The position numbers and the translations under genes are program-made. Of a stretch of 64,000 bases of DNA, positions 9,344-17,351 are shown in pieces. The notes beneath the pieces are model-generated. The model made no database searches, had not been told where the DNA came from, and saw only the letters and a list, made by a program, of their open reading frames with translations. The number at the start of each line of letters is the position of its first letter. Position 1 is the first letter of the stretch. The DNA comes from Pseudomonas izuensis. GTDB lineage: Bacteria; Pseudomonadota; Gammaproteobacteria; Pseudomonadales; Pseudomonadaceae. The stretch lies in assembly GCF_009861505.1 (NCBI RefSeq), contig NZ_WTFT01000025.1:11451-75450 (forward strand), given 5' to 3'.

Positions 9344-10066
9344 ATGCTGACCCTTCGCAAAGCTTCTGATCGTGGCATGGCCAACCATGGCTGGTTGAAG
9401 TCGTTCCATACCTTTTCCTTCGCCAACTATCGCAATCCCAGGGAGCAGGGTTTTTCCGATCTGCTGGTGATCAACGATGACCGCGTGGCCGCCGGTAAAG
9501 GCTTCGGCCAGCACCCGCACCGCGATATGGAAATTTTCTCCTACGTGCTCGACGGCGCGCTGGAACACAAGGACACCCTGGGCACCGGCTCGGTGATCCG
9601 TCCTGGCGACGTGCAGTTGATGAGCGCTGGCAGTGGCGTGGCACACAGTGAATTCAACCACTCGGACAAACGCCCGGTGCACTTCCTGCAAATCTGGATC
9701 GTGCCCGAGGTGAGTGGCGCCAAACCGCGCTATCAACAGGAGCATTTCAGCCCGCAGAAGAAGCGCGGTCGCCTGCAACTGATCATCTCTCCCGACGGCG
9801 CCAAGGGTTCGCTGAAGGTGCGCCAGGATGCGCGGGTGTATGCCGGTCTGATCGATGGCCAGGAAAGCGCCACCCTGGAACTGGCCGCCAATCGCTACGC
9901 CTACGTGCATGTGGCGCGGGGCAGTGTCGAACTCAACGGCATGCGTTTGCAGGAAGGTGACGGCGTGCGGGTTCGCGAAGAACAGTTGCTGACATTGAGC
10001 AACGGCGTGGATGCCGAGGTGCTGGTGTTCGATTTGCGTGCGCAGGAATTGCCCGAAATGCCGTGA
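9344..10066 (+). CDS. Pirin family protein (YhaK/YhhW-like bicupin)
   Basis: A 240-residue bicupin. Metal ligands of the N-terminal cupin are all present: His57 and His59 (GQHPHRDMEIFSYVLDG), His101 and Glu103 (GVAHSEFN), the same arrangement as E. coli YhhW, which has quercetin 2,3-dioxygenase activity in vitro. The C-terminal cupin (about 150-235) lacks ligands, as usual. The ATG at 9344 is preceded by AGGAGATTCCATC. The biological role of bacterial pirins is uncertain (electrophile or redox sensing has been suggested). It is a single-gene unit between REP pairs. Confidence 0.93.
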   Translation: MLTLRKASDRGMANHGWLKSFHTFSFANYRNPREQGFSDLLVINDDRVAAGKGFGQHPHRDMEIFSYVLDGALEHKDTLGTGSVIRPGDVQLMSAGSGVAHSEFNHSDKRPVHFLQIWIVPEVSGAKPRYQQEHFSPQKKRGRLQLIISPDGAKGSLKVRQDARVYAGLIDGQESATLELAANRYAYVHVARGSVELNGMRLQEGDGVRVREEQLLTLSNGVDAEVLVFDLRAQELPEMP

Positions 10067-10072
10067 TTCTTC

Positions 10073-10152
10073 TGTAGGAGCTGGCTTGCCAGCGATGGCA
10101 TCTTTTCAGACACACCGCGTTGTCTGCATCGCCAGCAAGCCGGCTCCTACAG
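10073..10152. repeat. REP inverted pair (GTAGGAGCTGGCTTGCCAGCGA type)
   Basis: A compact REP pair between two convergent genes. Its right arm includes the stop codon (10147-10149) of the leftward LysR gene, so that gene ends inside the repeat. Confidence 0.92.
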
Positions 10153-11019
10153 GGCCTTGGAAAACTCCTCGACGATCTCATCGATCACCACCCGCACCCT
10201 GGCGGTGTGCCGCAGGTCGGCATGGGTCACCAACCACACGTCATAGGGTAGCGGTCGGGTGCGCTCCGGCCACAGCCTGACCAGTCCGTCCCTCTCCCCC
10301 ATGTACACCGACATTTCCCCAATCCCGATCCCCGCCGCGATGGACCGGCGCACCAGCAGGCTGGAGCTCAGGCTCGAGACAATCCGTCCTCGCCCCAGCG
10401 GCTCACTGACCAGCGTCATGTCCTTGCCTCCCTGCAAATACGGCTGATACACCACCAGGTCATGGCCCTCGAATGCCTTTCCCGGCTCCGGAATACCGTG
10501 GGCGTCCACGTAATCTTGCGAAGCAAACAGCCCCACCGGCCAACGGGCGATCCGCCGAGCGATCAAGTCCGGGTTATCCGGCCGGGTATTACGCACGGCA
10601 ATGTCGGCTTCGCGCTTGGCCAGGCTGAGGATTTGCGTGGAGGCATTCAGTTGCACCCGCACATCGGGGTGATGTCGATGTAAACGGGCGATGGCTGGAA
10701 TCAGGAAATCGATCGCCAGGGAATCCGTAGTGGTGACCCGCACACATCCGGTCAACCGTTCATCGAGCCCCTGAATCCGCCGCTCAAGTTCCAGCGCCGT
10801 ATGCTCCATTTTCTCCACCGCACGCATCGCCGCTTCGCCCACTGCGGTCAGTGCGTAGCCTTCGGAGGTGCGCAGAAACAGGGTCGCGCTCAATGATTTT
10901 TCCAGCGCCGCGATCCGTCGACCCACCGTGGCCTGATCCACACCCAGCACCCTTGCGGCGCCGCGCAACGTCGATTCGCGGCAGACCGCGAGAAATACCC
11001 GTGCGTCATCCCAATTCAT
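10147..11019 (-). CDS. LysR-family transcriptional regulator
   Basis: A 290-residue LysR protein of the group that begins MNWDDARVFLAVCRESTLRGAA. The winged HTH spans about 1-60 (AARVLGVDQATVGRRIAALE) and the effector domain about 85-290. The ATG at 11019 is chosen because GGAGG lies 5 to 6 bases upstream; an upstream in-frame ATG at 11061 lacks this. It is divergent from an MFS transporter (112 bases between starts), the classical layout in which a LysR protein controls an efflux gene. The stop codon lies inside a REP. Confidence 0.93.
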   Translation of the reverse strand: MNWDDARVFLAVCRESTLRGAARVLGVDQATVGRRIAALEKSLSATLFLRTSEGYALTAVGEAAMRAVEKMEHTALELERRIQGLDERLTGCVRVTTTDSLAIDFLIPAIARLHRHHPDVRVQLNASTQILSLAKREADIAVRNTRPDNPDLIARRIARWPVGLFASQDYVDAHGIPEPGKAFEGHDLVVYQPYLQGGKDMTLVSEPLGRGRIVSSLSSSLLVRRSIAAGIGIGEMSVYMGERDGLVRLWPERTRPLPYDVWLVTHADLRHTARVRVVIDEIVEEFSKAL

Positions 11020-11131
11020 AGGGGCCTCCTGACGATGCATTAATGCATCACTGAAACGCAAATTCGCAGCATTATTGCATCAAAAGATCTCGTTATGCTG
11101 GCCATCAGAGAATACCCACAGGACAACGCTC

Positions 11132-12367
11132 ATGCCCAGCTCAACCGTTCCTCCCGGCATAACGCGCAACGCGATCTGGTTGCCGATCCTCGCCGGCCTC
11201 TGCGCCAGCCTGGTCAGCATCGGCCTGGCGCGATTTGCTTATACGCCGTTGATTCCCTCGTTGATTGAAGCGCACTGGTTTTCCGCCAGCGACGTCGTGT
11301 TCCTTGGCGCCGCCAACCTGGTGGGTTACCTGATCGGTGCGCTGATCGGCCATCCGCTGGCTCGGCGCACGTCCAACAAAACGGTGCTGCGGCTGATGAT
11401 GCTGGCGGTGACCCTGGCGTTTTTTGCCTGTGCATTCCCGTTATCGGTGAGCTGGTTTTTCGGTTGGCGTTTGCTGTCCGGCATTGCCGGTGGCGCAATC
11501 ATGGTGCTGGTGGCGGCGACGGTATTGCCCCATGTGCCGGCCTCGCGCAAAGGCCTGGCCAGTGGCGCGATTTTTCTCGGTCTGGGCCTGGGCATTGCCG
11601 GGTCGGGGACGATCGTGCCGCCGCTGCTGAGCCTGGGCTTGCAGCAAACCTGGCTCGGCCTCGGTCTGCTGGCGCTGGTCCTGACGGCGGTCAGTTGGTT
11701 CGGCTGGCCTTCGTCCGCGCCCCCTGCAACGGTTTCGACACCAGTCAAAGCCACTTCGACTTCGATGAATCCAAGTGTCTACCTGCTGTTCGGCCAATAC
11801 GCGCTCATGGCGGCCGGGCTGGTGCCAGCCATGGTGTTCCTGGTGGATTACGTGGCCCGCGGGCTGGGGGCCGGACAACATGTCGGCGCGCTGATCTGGA
11901 TCATGTATGGCCTCGGCGCAATTGTCGGGCCAGTGAGCTACGGTTTTCTGGCCGATCAACTGGGAGCGAAGCTGGGCATTCGCCTGGTGCTGGTGGTGCA
12001 GGCGATAGCGATCGGCCTGCTGTCGATTTCCAGTTCTTTCGCGGCACTGGCGTTGCTGGCCGTGATCATCGGTTCGTTCCCGCCGGGCATCGTGCCTCTG
12101 GCCCTGGCCAGGGTTCACGAACTGATCCCTGGGCATCATCAACAACAGGTCGCCTGGAGTCGCGCCACAGTTTCGTTCGCCACCGTTCAGGCCCTGTCCG
12201 GGTTTGCGTACTCGGGGCTGTTCAATGCCAGTGGCGGGCAACATGTGCTGATGTTCGAGATTGCGGCGGGGGCGATTGTTTGTGCGTTGTTGCTGGAATT
12301 GGCTGTTCGCCTGATAACCCCATCCAATGTGGGAGCGAGCCTGCTCGCGAAGGCGTCGGCACGTTAA
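11132..12367 (+). CDS. MFS transporter, YbfB/YjiJ type, C terminus encoded by REP
   Basis: A 411-residue, 12-helix major facilitator of the YbfB/YjiJ group. The first helix carries the typical AGLCASLVSIGLARFAYTPL and is followed by a GHPLARRTS loop. The ATG at 11132 begins a polar leader; another ATG at 11075 lies further upstream without a better ribosome site. The final residues VGASLLAKASAR are the translation of the first arm of the following REP, so the native C terminus has been replaced or extended. Probably controlled by the divergent LysR regulator. Substrate unknown; the family is usually assigned to efflux. Confidence 0.9.
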   Translation: MPSSTVPPGITRNAIWLPILAGLCASLVSIGLARFAYTPLIPSLIEAHWFSASDVVFLGAANLVGYLIGALIGHPLARRTSNKTVLRLMMLAVTLAFFACAFPLSVSWFFGWRLLSGIAGGAIMVLVAATVLPHVPASRKGLASGAIFLGLGLGIAGSGTIVPPLLSLGLQQTWLGLGLLALVLTAVSWFGWPSSAPPATVSTPVKATSTSMNPSVYLLFGQYALMAAGLVPAMVFLVDYVARGLGAGQHVGALIWIMYGLGAIVGPVSYGFLADQLGAKLGIRLVLVVQAIAIGLLSISSSFAALALLAVIIGSFPPGIVPLALARVHELIPGHHQQQVAWSRATVSFATVQALSGFAYSGLFNASGGQHVLMFEIAAGAIVCALLLELAVRLITPSNVGASLLAKASAR

Positions 12368-12417
12368 ACATTGTTGTCGACTGATGCACCGCTTTCGCGA
12401 GCAGGCTCGCTCCCACA
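12329..12417. repeat. REP inverted pair overlapping the end of the MFS gene
   Basis: The left REP arm is within the coding sequence of the MFS gene (last 12 codons); the right arm lies between it and the quinone oxidoreductase gene, which is transcribed in the same direction. Confidence 0.93.
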
Positions 12418-12454
12418 GTTTTTGAATTGAATTCACTTTTGAAAGGTACCCCAC

Positions 12455-13453
12455 ATGACACTTCCTCAGACCATGACCCTCATCGAAATCACCCAACCCG
12501 GTGGTCCCGACGTCCTGCAACCGCGCCAGGCGGCCGTGCCCGCTGCCGGCAACGGTGAAGTGCTGATCCGGGTTCGCGCCGCCGGCGTCAACCGCCCCGA
12601 TGTGATTCAACGCGCCGGCAAGTACCCGATGAAGCCCGGCATGAACCCGATCCCGGGACTGGAAGTGGCCGGTGAAGTGGTCGCGGTCGGCGCAGGTGTC
12701 AGCGAGTTCAATGTCGGCGACAAGGTCTGCGCGCTGACCAATGGCGGTGGCTATGCACAATATTGTGCGGTCCCGGCCAGCCAGACGTTGCCGATCCCGG
12801 AAGGCCTGGACTGGGAGCACGCAGCGGCGATTCCGGAAACCTACTTCACCGTGTGGGCCAACCTGTTCGAGATGGGCGGCGCCCGCAAGGGTCCACGGGT
12901 CCTGATTCACGGCGGTACCAGCGGCATCGGCACCACCGCGCTGATGCTCTGCCGCGAGTTTGGCATCGAGGCTTTCGCCACGGCCGGCAGTGAAGAAAAG
13001 TCTGCGGTGATTCGCGAGCTGGGTGCCGAGGCAATCAACTATCGCAATCAGGATTTCGCCCAGGTCATCGCCGAAAAAACCGCGGGGCGCGGCGTCGATG
13101 TAGTTCTCGACATCATGGGCGGTTCGTACCTCAACAGTAACGTCGCGGCCCTGGCCCTCGAGGGTCGACTGGTGATGTTGGGTTTCCTGGGTGGTGCGAT
13201 CGCCAAGGATGTCGATCTGCTGGCGATCATGGCCAAACGCGCCATCGTCACCGGTTCGCTGTTGCGTTCCCGCACCCGGGAAGAGAAAGCCGAGATCGCC
13301 CGGCAATTGCGCGAACACGTATGGCCGGTGCTGGCGGCCGGTCGTTGCCTGCCGATGATCGACAAGGTCTACACACTCGACGAAGCGTCGCTGGCCCATG
13401 CGCAGATGGAATCTGGCAGTCATGTTGGCAAAATTGTTTTGCGGGTGGAGTGA
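12455..13453 (+). CDS. NAD(P)H-quinone oxidoreductase, PIG3-type MDR
   Basis: A 332-residue zinc-free medium-chain dehydrogenase/reductase resembling TP53I3 (PIG3) and bacterial NAD(P)H:quinone oxidoreductases. GroES-like part about 1-125 (GVNRPDVIQRAGKYP); Rossmann part with the NADPH loop HGGTSGIGT at about 152-160. No zinc-binding Cys/His set is present. GAAAGG lies about 8 bases before the ATG at 12455. Expected reaction: NADPH-dependent one-electron or two-electron reduction of quinones; the physiological acceptor is unknown. Possibly read from the MFS promoter, though a REP intervenes. Confidence 0.92.
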   Translation: MTLPQTMTLIEITQPGGPDVLQPRQAAVPAAGNGEVLIRVRAAGVNRPDVIQRAGKYPMKPGMNPIPGLEVAGEVVAVGAGVSEFNVGDKVCALTNGGGYAQYCAVPASQTLPIPEGLDWEHAAAIPETYFTVWANLFEMGGARKGPRVLIHGGTSGIGTTALMLCREFGIEAFATAGSEEKSAVIRELGAEAINYRNQDFAQVIAEKTAGRGVDVVLDIMGGSYLNSNVAALALEGRLVMLGFLGGAIAKDVDLLAIMAKRAIVTGSLLRSRTREEKAEIARQLREHVWPVLAAGRCLPMIDKVYTLDEASLAHAQMESGSHVGKIVLRVE

Positions 13454-13476
13454 TCCGTTGGAGCAACACTAACCCT

Positions 13477-13567
13477 TGTGGGAGCGAGCCTGCTCGCGAT
13501 TGCAATCTGTCAGTCGACATATCAGGCGACTGGACAATCGCAATCGCGAGCAGGCTCGCTCCCACAG
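13477..13567. repeat. REP inverted pair (GTGGGAGCGAGCCTGCTCGCGATTGC type)
   Basis: Two inverted REP units between co-directional genes, with the inner sequence extended by a few complementary bases (CGATTGCAAT / ATCGCAATCG). Confidence 0.93.
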
Positions 13568-13616
13568 GTCTAAATTTTTCCCGCCTCACCCACGCATCTG
13601 TTACAACGCGGGCTTC

Positions 13617-14594
13617 ATGTCTTTACCGGCGACTGCCCCAATGCCTGCTGCCCTCCTCACCCGTCTGCGCCGACGCTGGCTGCCGCTGCTGTGCATGGCT
13701 GCGCTGGTCGTCGGCCTGCCGGTGAGTTGTGGTGCGCTCAAATACAAGGAGCGCGAGTTGTTGTTCCGCATCGAACCGGGCACGGCGAGCTGGTACCGCG
13801 GCTTGCCACAGGATGTCCAGGAATTCGACATCCAGCCTGCCGGTTTCAAGGCCGGGCAAAACCTGCACGCCTGGTGGTGGCCGGCGGCACGTCGCGATGC
13901 ACCCTCGATTCTCTATCTGCACGGGGTGCGCTGGAACCTTACCGGCCAGGCCTTTCGCATCGAGCAATTGCGCGCCATGGGCTATTCGGTGCTGGCGATC
14001 GACTACCGCGGGTTCGGCCAGAGCAAAGGCGACCTGCCGTCGGAGGCCAGCGTTTACGAAGACGCCCGTGCCGCCTGGGAGCGCTTCACGGTGATGCAAC
14101 CCGATGCCGGCAAACGCTTGATCTACGGTCACTCCCTGGGCGGTGCGGTAGCCATCGACCTCGCGGCAGACCTGACCGCCGAAGCGAAAAAGGCGCAGGT
14201 TGCCGTGCCCGTGCGCGGCCTGGTGATCGAGTCCACCTTCACCTCGCTGGGCGATGCTGTGGCGGAGGTGGCCAACAACAATCTGCCCGTCAATTGGCTG
14301 CCGGTGCGGTGGTTGCTTTCGCAGAAATTCGATTCCATCGACAAGATCGTCGACATCGACATGCCGCTGCTGGTGGTCCATGGCCTGGCCGATCCATTCA
14401 TGCCTTCGCGCTTCAGCCAGCAACTGTTCAATGCCGCCCACCCACCTAAACGCCTGCTGCTGATCCCCGGCGGGACGCACAACAACAGCATGAGCCTGGG
14501 TGGTAGCCAGTATCGCCAGGCGCTCGACGGTTTGATGAAAGCCAAGCCGCAGATCGCCGGACCGACGGTTTCACGGGACGCGCAGGACTCCTGA
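13617..14594 (+). CDS. Membrane-anchored alpha/beta hydrolase
   Basis: A 325-residue alpha/beta hydrolase with an N-terminal hydrophobic segment (about 21-39, ending LPVSCG). This is either a signal anchor or an imperfect lipobox, so the enzyme probably sits in the envelope. The catalytic serine is Ser173 (YGHSLGGA), the acid is in VVHGLADPF and the histidine in GGTHNN. It resembles the BEM46/ABHD13-like 'alpha/beta hydrolase' group found in many pseudomonads. Neither ATG (13617 or 13641) has a clear ribosome site; the first is chosen because it keeps the basic residues before the hydrophobic stretch. It ends 3 bases from the convergent ABC transporter gene. Confidence 0.88.
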   Translation: MSLPATAPMPAALLTRLRRRWLPLLCMAALVVGLPVSCGALKYKERELLFRIEPGTASWYRGLPQDVQEFDIQPAGFKAGQNLHAWWWPAARRDAPSILYLHGVRWNLTGQAFRIEQLRAMGYSVLAIDYRGFGQSKGDLPSEASVYEDARAAWERFTVMQPDAGKRLIYGHSLGGAVAIDLAADLTAEAKKAQVAVPVRGLVIESTFTSLGDAVAEVANNNLPVNWLPVRWLLSQKFDSIDKIVDIDMPLLVVHGLADPFMPSRFSQQLFNAAHPPKRLLLIPGGTHNNSMSLGGSQYRQALDGLMKAKPQIAGPTVSRDAQDS

Positions 14595-14597
14595 GGG

Positions 14598-16412
14598 CTA
14601 TCGATAGCCCCGAGCCTGCAAGTCAAACAATTGCGCATAGCGCCCGCCCGCGGCGACCAGGCTGAGGTGATCGCCGCGCTCCAGAATCCTGCCCTGATCG
14701 AGCACGATGATGTGATCGGCGTTGCGCACACTGGAAAAACGGTGGGAAATCAGCAGGGTCATGCGGTCTTGGGTGTGCTGGCTGAAATGCTCGAACACCG
14801 CCGCTTCCGCCGCCGGGTCGAGCGCCGAAGTCGGCTCGTCCAGAATCAGGATATCGGCCTCTCGGCGCATGTAGGCACGGGACAAAGCGATCTTCTGCCA
14901 CTGCCCGCCGGACAGCTCCTGCCCACCGGCAAACCAGCGCCCCAGTTGCGTGGCATAGCCGCGATCCAGGCGCTCGATAAAAGGCGCGGCCATGCCTTCG
15001 GCAGCGGCTTCTTGCCATCGCTGCTCATCCTGGAACGCCAGGGTATCCCCCACACCGATGTTCTCGCCGACAGAGAACTGGTAGCGAATGTAATCCTGAA
15101 AAATCACGCCGATACGCCGACGTAGCGCGTCCTCCTCCCAGGCCTGCAGGTCGCTGCCATCCAGAAGGATACGGCCCTGATCGGGACGGTATAAACGGGT
15201 CAGCAGCTTGATCAGGGTGGTCTTGCCCGAACCGTTCTCCCCCACGAGCGCCATGCTGTGCCCCGGTGCAAGATGAAAGCTGACACCTTCCACCGCCGCC
15301 CGACTGGCACCCGGATAACGGAAGCCGACGTTTTCGAAACGCAGGCCGTCACCCGGCACTGCACCGACAATGAGATGCCCGGTATCGACCACTACGGGCT
15401 CGGCCAGGTACTCATAGAGGCTGGACAGGTAGAGGCCATCTTCATAAAGACCGCTGATGGCGCTCAGGCTGCTGCTCACCGCTGACTGCCCCTGCTTGAA
15501 CAGCACCAGGTACATGGTCATCTGCCCAAGACTGATGGTGCCGTGGACCGCATCGACCACCACCCAGGCATAGGCCAGATAAAACGCCCCGGTGCCGAGC
15601 AGACCGAGCACGAAACCCCAGCCATCGCGACGCAGGGTCAGCCGCCGGTCCTCGGCATAGAGCCGGGCGAAGGTTTCGCGATAGCGCCGCAACAGCAGCG
15701 GCGCGAAACCGAACAGCTTGACCTCCTTGATGTAGGCCTCATGGGACAGCAATGTTTCGATGTAAGTCTGCTGCCGGCTTTCCGGTGCACGGCGAGTGAA
15801 CAAGCGAAAGGCATCGCCGGAAAAATGCGCCTCGGCAAAAAACACCGGCAACGCACCGACCACCAACAGCACCAACGCCCACGGCGAAAAATGCACCAGC
15901 AACACGCCGAAGCTGATTAGCACGATCAGGTTCTGGGTCAACCCCAGCGACTTCATCACCAGCGCCAACGGCCGGGTCGAGGCTTCGCGCCTTACACGCA
16001 CTAGCTTGTCGTAGAACTCGGAATTCTCGAACTGCACCAGCGACAGCGTCTGGGCCTTTTCCAGAATCATCGTGTTGACCTTCTGCCCCAGCTGTACACG
16101 CAACAGCGACTGCTGGACGGACAAGGCACGCTGGGTAGCGGACAGCAACGCCAGCACACCCGCTTCCAACAGTACATAACGCAGCACAGGCCACAGCGGC
16201 GCACTGCCCTGCTGCGCATGCAACTGCATGGCGAACACCACCGCATCGACAATACGCTGCCCCAACCACGCCGCCAGCGCCGGCAGCACCCCGGCGATCA
16301 GTGTTGCCAGCACCAGGCCGAGGAACAGGCCACGGGAGGTTCCCCAGACCAGCAGCAGAGCGCGTCGGGACTGGTCGAGCAATGAGGAGAAGCGGGTAAG
16401 GACCGCGGGCAT
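14598..16412 (-). CDS. ABC exporter, fused membrane and ATPase domains
   Basis: A 604-residue half-transporter. The transmembrane domain covers about 25-320. The ATPase domain (about 350-590) has Walker A GENGSGKTT, signature LSGGQWQKIALSRA, Walker B ILILDEPTSALD and the H-loop histidine in LISHRFSSV. There is no C39 peptidase domain. The membrane domain resembles the peptide/lipid exporter class in which the coupling loop reads RREASTRPL. The start lies 2 bases after the stop of a 51-codon reading frame that itself follows a DUF6338-like gene by 4 bases, so the three are almost certainly one operon. Cargo unknown; the small Pro/Arg-rich peptide is a candidate partner or cargo. Confidence 0.92.
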   Translation of the reverse strand: MPAVLTRFSSLLDQSRRALLLVWGTSRGLFLGLVLATLIAGVLPALAAWLGQRIVDAVVFAMQLHAQQGSAPLWPVLRYVLLEAGVLALLSATQRALSVQQSLLRVQLGQKVNTMILEKAQTLSLVQFENSEFYDKLVRVRREASTRPLALVMKSLGLTQNLIVLISFGVLLVHFSPWALVLLVVGALPVFFAEAHFSGDAFRLFTRRAPESRQQTYIETLLSHEAYIKEVKLFGFAPLLLRRYRETFARLYAEDRRLTLRRDGWGFVLGLLGTGAFYLAYAWVVVDAVHGTISLGQMTMYLVLFKQGQSAVSSSLSAISGLYEDGLYLSSLYEYLAEPVVVDTGHLIVGAVPGDGLRFENVGFRYPGASRAAVEGVSFHLAPGHSMALVGENGSGKTTLIKLLTRLYRPDQGRILLDGSDLQAWEEDALRRRIGVIFQDYIRYQFSVGENIGVGDTLAFQDEQRWQEAAAEGMAAPFIERLDRGYATQLGRWFAGGQELSGGQWQKIALSRAYMRREADILILDEPTSALDPAAEAAVFEHFSQHTQDRMTLLISHRFSSVRNADHIIVLDQGRILERGDHLSLVAAGGRYAQLFDLQARGYR

Positions 16413-16414
16413 AT

Positions 16415-16570
16415 TTATCGGTTTCGCCGACGCGGTCTCTCAGACTCTTTTCTTGAAGGTGGCGGGCCGAGTGGAATCACCAGCCCCGGGGGAGGAGGAC
16501 CGCCGTTAATCCAGTCCTCCATTAGCCGCCGCACTTCAGGCGGCATTTCTTGCGGTGCTCTGCTTGTCAT
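16415..16570 (-). CDS. Unannotated 51-residue Pro/Arg-rich peptide in ABC operon
   Basis: A short open frame of 51 codons beginning MTSRAPQEMPPEVRRLMEDW. It contains a PPPP run followed by GLVIPLGPPP and a very basic tail (RPRRRNR). It starts 4 bases after the stop of the DUF6338-like gene, with AGGGTGA just before the ATG, and stops 2 bases before the ABC exporter start, so translation is probably coupled on both sides. No signal peptide, membrane helix, cysteine pair or leader-peptide GG motif is present. It could be a real small protein or only a translational bridge between the two larger genes. I do not recognise a family. Confidence 0.6.
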   Translation of the reverse strand: MTSRAPQEMPPEVRRLMEDWINGGPPPPGLVIPLGPPPSRKESERPRRRNR

Positions 16571-16574
16571 TTGT

Positions 16575-17171
16575 TCACCCTATTGTTTTCAGGAGTTCGA
16601 CCCATTGTACTTTTGAAACATCGATAACAATCACTTCAGCCCCGGTGTGAAACCTCTGGTCTGCATCTTCAATCCAGTGAGGGTGCTCAAGAACGAACTG
16701 CCCTCTTGCGGGCTCCGCCGGCCATTCTATCGGCCAGCCAAACAGGCGTTTACCATCGACCAGGTGCAGCACCACATGTCTTTGTCGCGTTGAAAAAGCA
16801 CTGTACCACTCGCAAGGATATGAAGATTGCCGGGTTATTTTCAGCTTGCGAAGCAGAGCATGAAGCTTGTCGCCACTGGCAATGTGGCAGGAAAGAAACC
16901 CCATCACCACCGCGATCACCGCTGACCATAGGGTCTCTGATTTTCTGTCCCACATGCCGACTGAAAAGAACCGTTCACCTGCAACCAACAACAACGCTCC
17001 CAAACCGACAACCAGCGACTGGATCACAAAGGTAAAAATCAGCGCCTGAACTATTTGCCCAAAGGTGTCTGGTCGCTTGAAGGCTGTCAGTGAATAAAAG
17101 ATCCAGGCGGCTAAAAATCCCGGAATCAAATACTGGAGTAGCGGAATCACTTCCTTGATCAAATCATCCAT
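16575..17171 (-). CDS. DUF6338-like inner-membrane protein
   Basis: A 198-residue protein with two N-terminal membrane helices (about 9-27, LLQYLIPGFLAAWIFYSL, and about 40-65) and a third near 85-100. A soluble C-terminal domain contains RHVVLHLVDGKRLFGWPIEW, which I associate with the DUF6338 family of unknown function. The ATG at 17171 gives the usual family N terminus. A TTG at 17210 has a better-spaced GAGGT and would add 13 residues. It heads the operon with the 51-codon frame and the ABC exporter, so a role in that transport system is likely but unproven. Confidence 0.75.
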   Translation of the reverse strand: MDDLIKEVIPLLQYLIPGFLAAWIFYSLTAFKRPDTFGQIVQALIFTFVIQSLVVGLGALLLVAGERFFSVGMWDRKSETLWSAVIAVVMGFLSCHIASGDKLHALLRKLKITRQSSYPCEWYSAFSTRQRHVVLHLVDGKRLFGWPIEWPAEPARGQFVLEHPHWIEDADQRFHTGAEVIVIDVSKVQWVELLKTIG

Positions 17172-17351
17172 GCAAGTTTTCAATCCATTGAAAGCTTCGA
17201 TTCGGGGCAAAGAAATACCTCACCTCAGCAACTCGCGCCATCAGTTGCGAAGTCGCTGTCGTCACAAGACGTTTCAAGGTTACAGGCCGGGATTTAGCGG
17301 GCAAATATCAGGGAAAAATCCTACAAACACTTAATCGAAGACCCACGTTAT

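Noticed and set aside
11441..13423. A 660-codon leftward open frame across the MFS and quinone oxidoreductase genes
   Set aside because: Antisense shadow; Gln/Arg/His-rich composition and no domain, while the rightward frames are well-supported genes.
13248..13589. Short frames containing PVGASLLA or CGSEPARE-type peptides near many intergenic regions
   Set aside because: These peptides are translations of REP palindromes and not proteins in their own right; only frames continuing a real gene are kept.
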